64,000 bases of DNA from Bacteroidota bacterium (GTDB lineage Bacteria > Bacteroidota > Bacteroidia > Chitinophagales > Saprospiraceae): positions 64,513-128,512 of the forward strand of contig PZPC01000004.1 in the NCBI GenBank assembly GCA_003045895.1, read 5' to 3'. Within the stretch, counting starts at the first letter, position 1. The number at the start of each line of letters is the position of its first letter. The notes below the pieces were generated by a model, which searched no databases, was not told the DNA's origin, and saw only the letters and a list, made by a program, of their open reading frames with translations. Shown here piece by piece: positions 8,485-16,605 of this stretch. A program made the translations under genes and the position numbers.

Positions 8485-9885
8485 TTAAAAGCGAAAGTAC
8501 TGTTGGGCGTTTTTGTAGCAAATGTTCGTCACCATCTCACCGAGCCATTCCACGTCATTGGGCAATTCGCCGCGCTGTACATCCTGCCCGAGCAAGTTGC
8601 AGAGGATCCGGCGAAAGTATTCGTGGCGGGGGAACGACAGGAAACTGCGGCTATCCGTCAGCATCCCAATGAAGCGGCTCAGTAAGCCCATGTTGGAAAG
8701 GGTGTTGAGTTGTTTTTCCATTCCGTCTTTCTGGTCCAGAAACCACCACGCCGACCCCCACTGGATTTTGCCGGCCTTGCTGCCGTCGTTGAAATTTCCC
8801 ATCATGGTTGCAAACAATTCGTTGTCGGCAGGATTGAGGTTGTACAGGATCGTGGCGGGCAGCTTTTCTTCGGCATCAAGGCGGTTGAGGAAGGCCGCCA
8901 GGCCAGCAGCCTGGGGGAAATCGCCAATACTGTCGCAACCCACATCCGCCCCTACGCGGTTCAGTAAGCGGCTGTTGTTGTTGCGGATGGCACCCAGGTG
9001 TAGCTGCATCGTCCAGCCGCGCTGGTGGTACATGTTGGCGAGGTGGTAGAGGATGGCCGTCTGGAAGGTTTGGCTTTCGGCCGCGCTGATCGGTTCTCCT
9101 TTTATTCGTTTTTGTAAAATGGCGTCGGGTTGACGCCCTTTGAAATCGACGGCGTACAACTGCGTCAATCCGTGATCCGCCAGCTGGCAGCCCCGGGCGT
9201 GAAAAAAATCAACGCGGGTTTCCAGTGCCGCCAGAAGGTGGTCGAAAGAAGGGATGGCGTGGCCAGTCACCTCCTCCAGTTTGGCTAAAAAGACGAGAAA
9301 ATCCTCCCCGTCGATGACCACGAATTTGTCGGGCCGGAAGGTCGGCAGCAGCTGGCACGCGCCGCCGGCGGCCTGTGCCTGCTCGTGGAATGCCAGGCTG
9401 TCGGTGGGGTGGTCGGTCGTGCAGACCACTTCTACCTTCATCTTGTGCAACAGGCCCTGGGTAGAATAACTGGCGCTTTGCAAAGCCGCACTGGTTTGCG
9501 CGTAGATGGCTTCCGCCGTTCGGGGGCTGAGCAGCTCCCGAATGCCGAAGTAGCGCTGCAGTTCCAGGTGGGTCCAATGGTAGAGCGGGTTGCGCATGGT
9601 GTAGGGCACCGTGGCGGCCCACTTCAGGAATTTTTCCTGGTCGCTGGCGGCCCCGGTGATGTAGGCTTCGTCGATGCCGTTGGCCCGCATGGCCCGCCAC
9701 TTGTAGTGGTCGCCGTGGAGCCAGATCGAAGTTATATTCGCGAAGTTTTTATCCGTAGCGATCTCTTCCGGCGACAGGTGGTTGTGGTAGTCGATAATCG
9801 GTAGCCATTTGGCGTAGGTGTGGTACAACTGCTCGGCAGGGGCGTTGTGCAACAAGAAATTATCATCCAAAAATGACTTGGTCAT
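8485..9885 (-). CDS. uxaC: Glucuronate isomerase (uronate isomerase)
   Basis: Amidohydrolase-superfamily uronate isomerase of 466 residues, full family length. It converts D-glucuronate to D-fructuronate (or galacturonate to tagaturonate) in the cytoplasm. Signatures are the N-terminal metal-site motif IIDYHNHLSPEEI, IWLHGDHYKWRAMRANG, CTTDHPTDSL, the RGWTMQLHLGAIRNNN block and the C-terminal LTDSRSFLSFPRHEYFRR. The gene lies 7 bp after uxuA and 22 bp before the TRAP binding-protein gene. With uxuA and an SDR mannonate oxidoreductase it makes the saturated-glucuronate branch of the locus. The ATG at 9883-9885 fits the start MTKSFLDDNFLL. Confidence 0.97.
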   Translation of the reverse strand: MTKSFLDDNFLLHNAPAEQLYHTYAKWLPIIDYHNHLSPEEIATDKNFANITSIWLHGDHYKWRAMRANGIDEAYITGAASDQEKFLKWAATVPYTMRNPLYHWTHLELQRYFGIRELLSPRTAEAIYAQTSAALQSASYSTQGLLHKMKVEVVCTTDHPTDSLAFHEQAQAAGGACQLLPTFRPDKFVVIDGEDFLVFLAKLEEVTGHAIPSFDHLLAALETRVDFFHARGCQLADHGLTQLYAVDFKGRQPDAILQKRIKGEPISAAESQTFQTAILYHLANMYHQRGWTMQLHLGAIRNNNSRLLNRVGADVGCDSIGDFPQAAGLAAFLNRLDAEEKLPATILYNLNPADNELFATMMGNFNDGSKAGKIQWGSAWWFLDQKDGMEKQLNTLSNMGLLSRFIGMLTDSRSFLSFPRHEYFRRILCNLLGQDVQRGELPNDVEWLGEMVTNICYKNAQQYFRF

Positions 9886-9892
9886 CGTTTTG

Positions 9893-11095
9893 CTAGTTTT
9901 CCATTGATTTCAATATACCCAATTCCAGGCCCCGCAATTCCGCCAGGCCCCGCAGCCGGCCAATCGCCGAGTAGCCGGGATTCGTTTGCTTGTGCAAGTC
10001 GTCCAGCATGTTGTGGCCGTGGTCGGGGCGCATGGGGATACTGCAATTTTGCTGCCGGGCAGCGGCGAGTAAGTTTTTCATGACGGTGTACATGTCCACA
10101 TCGCCCTCCAGGTGGTTGGCCTCGAAGAAGTTGCCGTCGGCGTCGCGTTTGGTGGCGCGCAGATGGATGAAATGGATGCGAGATCCCAGGTTTTTTACCA
10201 TTTCTGGCAGGTCGTTGTCTGGCCGTACCCCGAAGGAACCCGTACAAAAGCAGAGGCCGTTGTTCGGCGAATCCACGGCGTCCAGCAGGTACCGGGCGTC
10301 GGCTTCGGTGCTCACTACCCGGGGCAGGCCCAGCAATGGAAAGGGCGGATCATCGGGGTGAATAGCCATTTTTACCTGGGCCGCTTCCGCCACGGGCATG
10401 ATTTGTTGGAGGAAGAAAACGAGGTTGTTCCGCAGCGTATCGGCGTCGATGTTTTTGTAGGTGTCCAGGATGGCCTGGAATTGTTCCAGCTCCAGTACGC
10501 CCTCCGTAGTGCCACCCGGTAAGCCGGCGATGATGTTTTGCGTCAGTTTGTCCCGTGCGGCGGCGTCCATGGTAGCGAAGCGTTGGGCCGCCTTCTGCTG
10601 TTCGGCAGCGGTGTAATCGTGGGCGGCGTTGGGCCTGCGCAAGAGGAATAAGTCGAAAGCAGCAAAGGCCGCTTTTTCAAAAAACAAACCGGTAGAACCG
10701 TCCGGCATGGGGTAGTCCAGCTCGGTGCGCGACCAGTCCAAAACGGGCATAAAATTATAGGTAACGAGGTGGATGCCGCAGGTGGCCAAATTGACAATAC
10801 TCTGCCGGTAGTTTTCGATGTAGGCCAGGTAGTTGCCCGTGGCCCGCTTGATGTCTTCGTGTACGGGAATACTTTCGACCACCGACCACCGGAGCCCGGC
10901 CGCTTCAATCGCTGCTTTCCGCTCCTGAATCGCAGCTACCGGCCAAACGTCGCCGTTGGGGATCTGGTGCAAGGCCGTGACTACGCCCGTGGCGCCCGCT
11001 TGCCGGATATCGGCCAGGCTGACGGGATCAGCGGGCCCGTACCAGCGCCAGGTCTGTTCCAATTGGGGGGGCTTGTTGTGACTAATCGTACTCAT
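9893..11095 (-). CDS. uxuA: Mannonate dehydratase
   Basis: TIM-barrel mannonate dehydratase of 400 residues. It dehydrates D-mannonate to 2-keto-3-deoxygluconate. Family landmarks include the N-terminal [48 protein letters not shown], the metal-site region [54 protein letters not shown] and the terminal [10 protein letters not shown]. The gene is 89 bp downstream of the SDR mannonate oxidoreductase gene, which would supply mannonate, and 7 bp upstream of uxaC. Its product enters the same KDG pool as KduD. The ATG at 11093-11095 is the natural start. Confidence 0.97.
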   Translation of the reverse strand: MSTISHNKPPQLEQTWRWYGPADPVSLADIRQAGATGVVTALHQIPNGDVWPVAAIQERKAAIEAAGLRWSVVESIPVHEDIKRATGNYLAYIENYRQSIVNLATCGIHLVTYNFMPVLDWSRTELDYPMPDGSTGLFFEKAAFAAFDLFLLRRPNAAHDYTAAEQQKAAQRFATMDAAARDKLTQNIIAGLPGGTTEGVLELEQFQAILDTYKNIDADTLRNNLVFFLQQIMPVAEAAQVKMAIHPDDPPFPLLGLPRVVSTEADARYLLDAVDSPNNGLCFCTGSFGVRPDNDLPEMVKNLGSRIHFIHLRATKRDADGNFFEANHLEGDVDMYTVMKNLLAAARQQNCSIPMRPDHGHNMLDDLHKQTNPGYSAIGRLRGLAELRGLELGILKSMEN

Positions 11096-11184
11096 GGTTG
11101 CTGAAGGTTATTTGAAAAGGTCAACATCATCCGCTACTTTGCCTCTGGTGATGCCCTGTTTGTTTTTTAAAAAAATAAGCCGGT

Positions 11185-11982
11185 TTAGACCCCACTGAAG
11201 GCCCCAAAGCCACCATCTACCGGCACGACAATACCCGTCACAAAAGACGAACGGTCGTCACACAGCCAGCGGATGGTACTGATCAGCTCGTCGGGATGGC
11301 CAAACCTTTTCATAGGCGTCTGGCTGATGATGGTCTGGCCGCGGGCCGTCAGGGTATCGTCGTCGTTCAGCAGCAAACGGCGGTTTTGTTCGGCAATGAA
11401 AAAGCCGGGGGCGATGGCGTTCACACGAATACCTTCGCCGTATTTGGTGGCCATTTCTACGGCCAGCCAGCGGGTGAAATTGTCGACAGCCGCCTTGGCG
11501 GCCGAGTAACCGACCACCCGGGTCAGCGGCAGTTGGGCCGACATGGAAGAGACGTTGATGATGCACCCCTTGCCTTGCGCCACCATCGGTCGGGCAAAAG
11601 CAATGGATGGAATAACGGTGCCTACGACGTTCAAATCGCTCACCTGCCGAAACTGGTCAATGGAGATATCGAATACCGACTGGTCGGGTTGGATGGTGGC
11701 GCCCGGCATATTGCCGCCAGCGCCGTTGATTAAAATGTCGACCCGGCCAGCCTGATCCAACACCGTGGCTACCGCCGCCTGCACTTCTGCTTCGTTCAAT
11801 ACATCACAGGTGATGGCCTGGATTGTCAGGCCCAGCGTTTTAAATTCGCGGACCTTTGCTGCCGATTTCTCCGCATTTCTTCCCAGGATAAACACGGTGG
11901 CTCCGGCCTCGGCCAATCCTTTGGCAAACGCGCTACCCAGCGTGCCGTTTCCTCCCGTGATGACTGCTACTTTTCCTTGCAT
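11185..11982 (-). CDS. SDR-family D-mannonate oxidoreductase (fructuronate reductase)
   Basis: Short-chain dehydrogenase of about 265 residues with the nucleotide loop TGGNGTLG, the NGAGG motif in LINGAGGNMPGAT, catalytic serine in NVSSMSAQLPLTR and YSAAK (Tyr/Lys). The NGAGGNMPGAT segment and the 265-270 residue length are typical of SDR fructuronate reductases that replace the long-chain UxuB in Bacteroidota and Bacillus, reducing fructuronate to mannonate. The position between lyase genes and uxuA/uxaC fits that step. The frame extends to a TTG at 12003, but the ATG at 11980-11982 (MQGKVAVITGG) is the better start. Classic UxuB activity is inferred from family and context. Confidence 0.87.
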   Translation of the reverse strand: MQGKVAVITGGNGTLGSAFAKGLAEAGATVFILGRNAEKSAAKVREFKTLGLTIQAITCDVLNEAEVQAAVATVLDQAGRVDILINGAGGNMPGATIQPDQSVFDISIDQFRQVSDLNVVGTVIPSIAFARPMVAQGKGCIINVSSMSAQLPLTRVVGYSAAKAAVDNFTRWLAVEMATKYGEGIRVNAIAPGFFIAEQNRRLLLNDDDTLTARGQTIISQTPMKRFGHPDELISTIRWLCDDRSSFVTGIVVPVDGGFGAFSGV

Positions 11983-12029
11983 GGATTTGTTTTTTGAACA
12001 CAAAATTTACGCACTTTTTTTACCCGTTT

Positions 12030-13115
12030 TTAGGTTAAAATAAATCTTATACTAACCGGCTCACCGTTTTTCAGCTTGATCGTCAGCACGTAGATGCCCT
12101 TGGCGTAGCCCGCTACGTCCAGGTGTATTTGGCCAGGTATGGCAAACGCCTGGCCAATGGGTTGGCCCGCGAGGGTGAAAAGCTGGCCGGTACCGGTTTG
12201 GTTTTCACCGAGAGCTATATGCAACTGCTCCTGCGTTGGATTCGGGAAAAGGCGAATGCTGCTTCGGCCGGTCTGTTCCCGGGTGGTGGTCGGGTCGGGT
12301 TGCAAAACGGCTTCCCCAGGGCAAAGGGCGCTCGCGACTTCCGACACGCAAAAATCGGCAAAGCGGATGTCTTCATCCTGTAAGACATCATTCTTCAGGC
12401 GGTACATGCCCCACTTGGGGCGGTTGTAGGTGGCACCGGTGCGCCACAGGTCAATGCTGCTGTTGCTGTAGGTGAGCAGGGTGGTCCCGGTTTGCATATC
12501 TTTCAGCGTAAGCACAAGTTCGCCCGTTTCGCGGTGCACCTGTTCGAGGTAACCTTCCACCCATTTTCCGCGAAAGAGGGCCAGATCGGCTTGCGCCAGC
12601 ACACCCAGGTCGGTACCCGTGTCGCCACCGTTGTGTCTGAGCTCCAGGATATTGGTCCGCAGCGTGAGGGTCAGGATCGGAAAGCCGCTGTCGGCTCCTC
12701 CGACGGCCTTGTTCTGGAAAATGTGGCAAAAGGAAGATGCACCGACGAAGTTTTCGTCCAGGCGAAACTTCCAGCGGTAGTAAGACGTATCGCCCAGGTT
12801 ATGCTGCAACTCCGCATCCGTGCCCGGGCCACCTTTAATTTCCATCCGAACCCGGTCGGAGACCTGGCAGCGGTCGTTGTCGGCCACAATGTGGCTGTGA
12901 AAAACAAAGACGTTGCGGTCCAGTTCGGCATCGTAAACCTGGGTGATGTGCGGACCGAAAGCGGCGTGGACACAATCGGGGTCTTCAATCCCGAAGCCCG
13001 CATTGGTAAAAGCAGAATAACCACTACCCGTTGCCGCCGTTGCCGAACACGTTACCTGGGCCTGGGTAGCCAGGCTACCCAGGCAAAGTAATAGAAAGAG
13101 GAGGATTTTTTTCAT
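12030..13115 (-). CDS. Secreted jelly-roll polysaccharide lyase-like protein with T9SS sorting domain
   Basis: Protein of 361 residues with signal peptide MKKILLFLLLCLGSLATQAQ. The catalytic-looking region (about 30-260) carries DRVRMEIKGGPGTD, YYRWKFRLDENF, SFCHIFQNKAVGG, ILTLTLR, LELRHNGG and RPKWGMYRLK, a pattern of beta strands like the concanavalin-type folds of heparin-lyase-I-like and PL20 glucuronan-lyase-like enzymes. Residues about 285-361 form a T9SS type A sorting domain (LFPNPTQEQLHIALGEN, then GIYVLTIKLKNGE), so it is exported to the cell surface or medium. Placed next to two lyase lipoproteins, it is the probable first-attack enzyme. The lyase family is inferred from remembered pattern only, so the activity is tentative. 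Confidence 0.72.
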   Translation of the reverse strand: MKKILLFLLLCLGSLATQAQVTCSATAATGSGYSAFTNAGFGIEDPDCVHAAFGPHITQVYDAELDRNVFVFHSHIVADNDRCQVSDRVRMEIKGGPGTDAELQHNLGDTSYYRWKFRLDENFVGASSFCHIFQNKAVGGADSGFPILTLTLRTNILELRHNGGDTGTDLGVLAQADLALFRGKWVEGYLEQVHRETGELVLTLKDMQTGTTLLTYSNSSIDLWRTGATYNRPKWGMYRLKNDVLQDEDIRFADFCVSEVASALCPGEAVLQPDPTTTREQTGRSSIRLFPNPTQEQLHIALGENQTGTGQLFTLAGQPIGQAFAIPGQIHLDVAGYAKGIYVLTIKLKNGEPVSIRFILT

Positions 13116-13161
13116 TTTTTCAGTATTGTAGTCATGCTTACAAACAAAGGAGGAGCGGCTC

Positions 13162-14340
13162 CTATTTCACCCACAGTACCGGTTCCCGCAGGGGAAAGGT
13201 GCGGTTCACCTCTTCCGAGGGTCGGGTGGGGCTGAGTTGTTGCCAAAGGGCCAGGAAATCCGGGTTGTTGTAAGCCCGGGCCGCAAACAATAACCCCGGC
13301 GACTGAATGGGCAAGTCCTCGAAATGCTGTACATCGGCCGGTTTTATCCACTTCGATTTGTCTTTGATGAAGGGCACCATAAAGTTCCAGGCGCGCTCCA
13401 GGCTGCCATTTTTTCCTTCGTAATACCAGAGGTTTTCCTGGGGCGTAGTGGCCATCTCACACAAGACGGCGTAGCCTTCCAGGTTGAACAGGGTGTAACT
13501 GTAGGGTTTTGTGCGGCTGATCTCCTCGGGGAAACTACCATCGGGCGCCATTTGTGCCGACAACAGTTTTTTGAATTGCTGCCGGGCTACTTCCAGCAAT
13601 TCTTCCTGCCCGGCCAGTTGGGCAAAGGCGGCCATTTGGGCTGCCCACCAGGTGCTGTGGTTGTTGCCGTGGTCTTTTTCGGCCAGGCCGTAGGGGTGGG
13701 TGTTCATCCAGGTAGCATAGTCGAAGAACCACTGTTTCAGGCCGGCTAAAGGTTCGCCCGTCAGGTAGCCCTGGGCGGCGAGTTGGGCAATGGCCCGCGC
13801 GACCTCGATGAGGTGGATGGTATCAATGATGCCGATTCCGCGGCCCGTGACGATGCCTTTGATGGCCTGGGCGTACAGCAAATTGGGGTTCATCCGCGTG
13901 GCGGGGTCCAGGAAAAAAGCGTTCAGGTGGGCCATAGCCTGGCGGGCGTATTGCTCGTCGCCGGTCACCTGGTAGGCCGCGACCAGTGCGGCCACCCACT
14001 GGTTCAGGTTGCGCATCGCCGCCCGGTGTGCCGTGAAATTTTCGGGGTTCGTTTGCCCGTCCCGACGGATGTAAGGCCCCGCCGGATCTGCTGGATTGGG
14101 CCACCAATAGTCGCCTTCGGAGTAGAAGTCGTGCGGCCCGCCCGCGCTTCGGGGGCAACTGGTGGTGGTGATCGGCACCGGTGCCTGGGTCAAATAGGCC
14201 TGGGCGGTGGCGATAATTTGCAGGGTATCAAAAGCAACGACCAGGGTCGCAGTTTCCGGAGTTCCTGCTGGCTGCTGCTGCTGGCAGGCCGTAAGCCACA
14301 ACACGCCGACCAGGAGGAAGCCGATTTTTTTATTTTTCAT
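13162..14340 (-). CDS. Alginate_lyase-family lipoprotein (PL38/PL5-like), copy A
   Basis: Protein of 392 residues with a lipoprotein signal, MKNKKIGFLLVGVLWLTAC, Cys19. The mature part is an alpha/alpha-toroid of the alginate_lyase Pfam type: DYWWPNPADPAGPYIRRDGQ, TRMNPNLLYAQAI, GRGIGIIDT and the core motif HGNNHSTWWAAQ with Asn227-His228. SRTKPYSYTLFNLEGY follows with Arg276 and tyrosines at 280 and 282, mirroring the Asn/His/Arg/Tyr set of PL5. PL38 members of this fold cleave glucuronan or alginate by beta-elimination. It overlaps its paralogue (14330-15505) by 11 bp. A periplasmic or surface-anchored lyase acting on uronate oligomers is likely; the exact polymer is inferred. Confidence 0.82.
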   Translation of the reverse strand: MKNKKIGFLLVGVLWLTACQQQQPAGTPETATLVVAFDTLQIIATAQAYLTQAPVPITTTSCPRSAGGPHDFYSEGDYWWPNPADPAGPYIRRDGQTNPENFTAHRAAMRNLNQWVAALVAAYQVTGDEQYARQAMAHLNAFFLDPATRMNPNLLYAQAIKGIVTGRGIGIIDTIHLIEVARAIAQLAAQGYLTGEPLAGLKQWFFDYATWMNTHPYGLAEKDHGNNHSTWWAAQMAAFAQLAGQEELLEVARQQFKKLLSAQMAPDGSFPEEISRTKPYSYTLFNLEGYAVLCEMATTPQENLWYYEGKNGSLERAWNFMVPFIKDKSKWIKPADVQHFEDLPIQSPGLLFAARAYNNPDFLALWQQLSPTRPSEEVNRTFPLREPVLWVK

Positions 14341-15505
14341 CGGAAAGTATTTTTTGCCACAACAGTAAATTGGTGTGGCTAGTCGCTTCTTCTTTTTTCA
14401 ACTCTTGCCAAAGCCGGAGATACGCCTGGTCGTGGTAACCTATGGCGGCAAAAAACAAATAGTCGGCACGCTTCAGTTTCAGCGGCGTTTCCAACGCCGT
14501 CGGATAGGGCCAGGAGGCCGGGTCTTTCAGATAAGGAACCATAAAGTCAATGGCTTTTTTTAGCGTTCCATGGGGGCTTTGGTACTGCCAAAGGTTCTCC
14601 TGGTCGGAAGAAGCCAAAATCGCGAAGGTGGCCCAACCATCCAGGTTCATATTGCTGTACCCAAACGGTTTGGTGCGCGCCAGTTCGTCGGGGCAGCTAC
14701 CATCTGCGGCCATTTGGATGGCCAACTGTGTTTTGAATTGCGTGCGGCTGGTGTCCAGCAAATCTTCCCTTTCCGCTAGCAGGGCATAAGCCGCCACCTG
14801 GGCGCCCCACCAGGTACTGTGGTTGTTGTTGTTATAGCGTTCGTCGATACCGTAAGGGTGTTTTACCAACCAATCTCCGTAGGCATCGAACCAATCTTTG
14901 ACACCGGCCAGCGTTGCGCCCGATAATACGCCGGCTTGCGCCAGGAGCCGACTGCTGTTCGCTACGTCGATCAGCTTTCTGGTGTCGATGATACCGATTC
15001 CCCGGCCGGTGACGATGCCGGTGATCGCCTGCCCGTAAAGCAAGCTGGGGTTCATGCGGGTTGCCGGCGTGATAAACCAGGCCTGTAAATGGCTGATGGC
15101 GTGGTGGGCGTATTTTTCATCGCCGGTGACCAGGTAGGCTGCCGTCAGGGTGGTTACCCAGTTGGTAAGATCTCCCATGGCTTTGATATGCTTGCGGAAG
15201 TTGGCCGGGTTGCGGTTGCCGTCTTTGCGAATGTAAGGACCGGTAGGGTTTTCAGGATCGGGCCACCAATAACTGCCTTCCGAAAAATAATCGTGGATCC
15301 CCCCCGCACTTTTCTCCGCGCGGTAGGCGGTAATGGTCACGGGAGCTTCTTTAAGATAGCGATCGGCATCCTTGACGATTTGAGCGTTATCCTGGGCTAT
15401 CTCACTGGTCAAGCGGGGCCCTTTAGGCGTACAGCCCGGCAGAAAAACCCACGCCAGGCACAACAAGAGGTACCATGTGTTTTTTATGAATATCAATTTC
15501 TTCAT
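14330..15505 (-). CDS. Alginate_lyase-family lipoprotein (PL38/PL5-like), copy B
   Basis: Paralogue of the neighbouring downstream lyase gene, 391 residues, with signal and lipobox LPGC (Cys25). It shares SYWWPDPENPTGPYIRKDGN, TRMNPSLLYGQAITGIVTGR, GIGIIDTRKLIDVA, the core YNNNNHSTWWGAQ (Asn228-His229) and ARTKPFGYSNMNLDGW. Both catalytic-site segments are intact, so it does not look degenerate. Its 3-prime end overlaps the start of copy A by 11 bp, suggesting translational coupling and a tandem duplication. Divergence is well beyond recent duplication, which suggests different linkage or size preference (inference). The gene lies 8 bp after the DUF4861 gene. Confidence 0.82.
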   Translation of the reverse strand: MKKLIFIKNTWYLLLCLAWVFLPGCTPKGPRLTSEIAQDNAQIVKDADRYLKEAPVTITAYRAEKSAGGIHDYFSEGSYWWPDPENPTGPYIRKDGNRNPANFRKHIKAMGDLTNWVTTLTAAYLVTGDEKYAHHAISHLQAWFITPATRMNPSLLYGQAITGIVTGRGIGIIDTRKLIDVANSSRLLAQAGVLSGATLAGVKDWFDAYGDWLVKHPYGIDERYNNNNHSTWWGAQVAAYALLAEREDLLDTSRTQFKTQLAIQMAADGSCPDELARTKPFGYSNMNLDGWATFAILASSDQENLWQYQSPHGTLKKAIDFMVPYLKDPASWPYPTALETPLKLKRADYLFFAAIGYHDQAYLRLWQELKKEEATSHTNLLLWQKILSDEK

Positions 15506-15513
15506 GTCGGGAT

Positions 15514-16488
15514 TTACTGTGCTAACCGTTGGCTGGTCGTGCGGATTAAAGTCTGAAATGCTTCGGCGGATGTAACTTTGCTACGGTCTCTTTCCCAGGC
15601 GGCCAGAAAGTGGTATTGCACTTCCTTTTTCGCATGTCTGAACACATAGGTATAACTCAGGTCATTGGCCACCGCCGTGGGCTGGTACTTGGCTGCGGCC
15701 AGGATGGCCATGCCTAAATTTTCGTGGTGAAAAGATTGTGCACCCCAGGTGAAGGCATAAAATTGGCCGAAAGCCTGGCCGGTCGTCTCGGTGGGTAAAA
15801 GCTGAACGATGCCCGTGGCGAAAAACATCCCCGCGGGCAATTCGCCGTTGATCACCCGCAAATTAATGGCCGATTCGGCATGGCCTGCTGCCAGGCTCCA
15901 ATCCTGGATCAGGTCAATTTTTTCTCCCGCGATATCTAAGCCTCTAAACGTGGTTCGGATGACGGAGAGGGAATCTTCGTTTTTTAGTATTTCAATGGTT
16001 TTCGTAGCGCACTCGGATAGGGTGTACAGCGAATCCTGAAACCAGATCGCCGGGCTGCCCAACCCCAGCGAATTGCCCACTTTTAAGATGTCGGATCCCC
16101 AGTTCATGATGTCGTGGTAGTTCCACCCGACGGTATCCAGCACCAGGTCGGCCACCGTTTTGCCATAAATGTCGAACCGGTGGCGGCTGTCGGCGTAGTA
16201 GCGGTAGGCGATGACGTCGTTTTCCAAAACCGGGCCCTCAAACATGATCCATTTGCTTTGCGTAGCCAGATTGCCTGGGACGGTAATTTGGGTTTGAGCC
16301 ACGTAGTCACCCGTGACCTTGTCCTTGTCGGTCGGGTCGAAGTCGAAAGGTTGGGTGAGGAGCAATGCCTGGGTGTGCTTCCCGCTGGTGGGGGGCGCTG
16401 CGGCTGGCTTTTCCCTGACGGCCGGCGCACAGGTGAAGTGACCGATAACGATGAGGAAGAAGATGGGTATGAATTGAAGCTGCTTCAT
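15514..16488 (-). CDS. DUF4861 domain-containing secreted protein
   Basis: Protein of 324 residues with an N-terminal hydrophobic signal ending near FTCAP, so Cys20 may be lipidated although the box is not canonical. The rest matches the layout of DUF4861: TQITVPGNLATQSKWIMFEG, ENDVIAYRYYADSRHRFDIY, HDIMNWGSDILKVGNSLGLG and FHHENLGMAILAA. DUF4861 proteins recur in uronic-acid (pectin, ulvan, alginate) utilisation loci of Bacteroidota, but their biochemical role is not settled. Here it sits between the GH2 gene (117-bp gap) and the lyase pair (8-bp gap), so a role in handling unsaturated oligomers is plausible. No catalytic residues can be assigned from the sequence alone. Confidence 0.75.
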   Translation of the reverse strand: MKQLQFIPIFFLIVIGHFTCAPAVREKPAAAPPTSGKHTQALLLTQPFDFDPTDKDKVTGDYVAQTQITVPGNLATQSKWIMFEGPVLENDVIAYRYYADSRHRFDIYGKTVADLVLDTVGWNYHDIMNWGSDILKVGNSLGLGSPAIWFQDSLYTLSECATKTIEILKNEDSLSVIRTTFRGLDIAGEKIDLIQDWSLAAGHAESAINLRVINGELPAGMFFATGIVQLLPTETTGQAFGQFYAFTWGAQSFHHENLGMAILAAAKYQPTAVANDLSYTYVFRHAKKEVQYHFLAAWERDRSKVTSAEAFQTLIRTTSQRLAQ

Positions 16489-16605
16489 GGGTGCGTTTTT
16501 AATGATGCGTTGACCAGTGCTGGTGCTTCAGCTGGCCTCAATAGCCAGCAGCACAAGTTGGTTGAATGCGTGGTTGGGCCACCAAAGGGGCCTGCGTCGG
16601 GGCTT

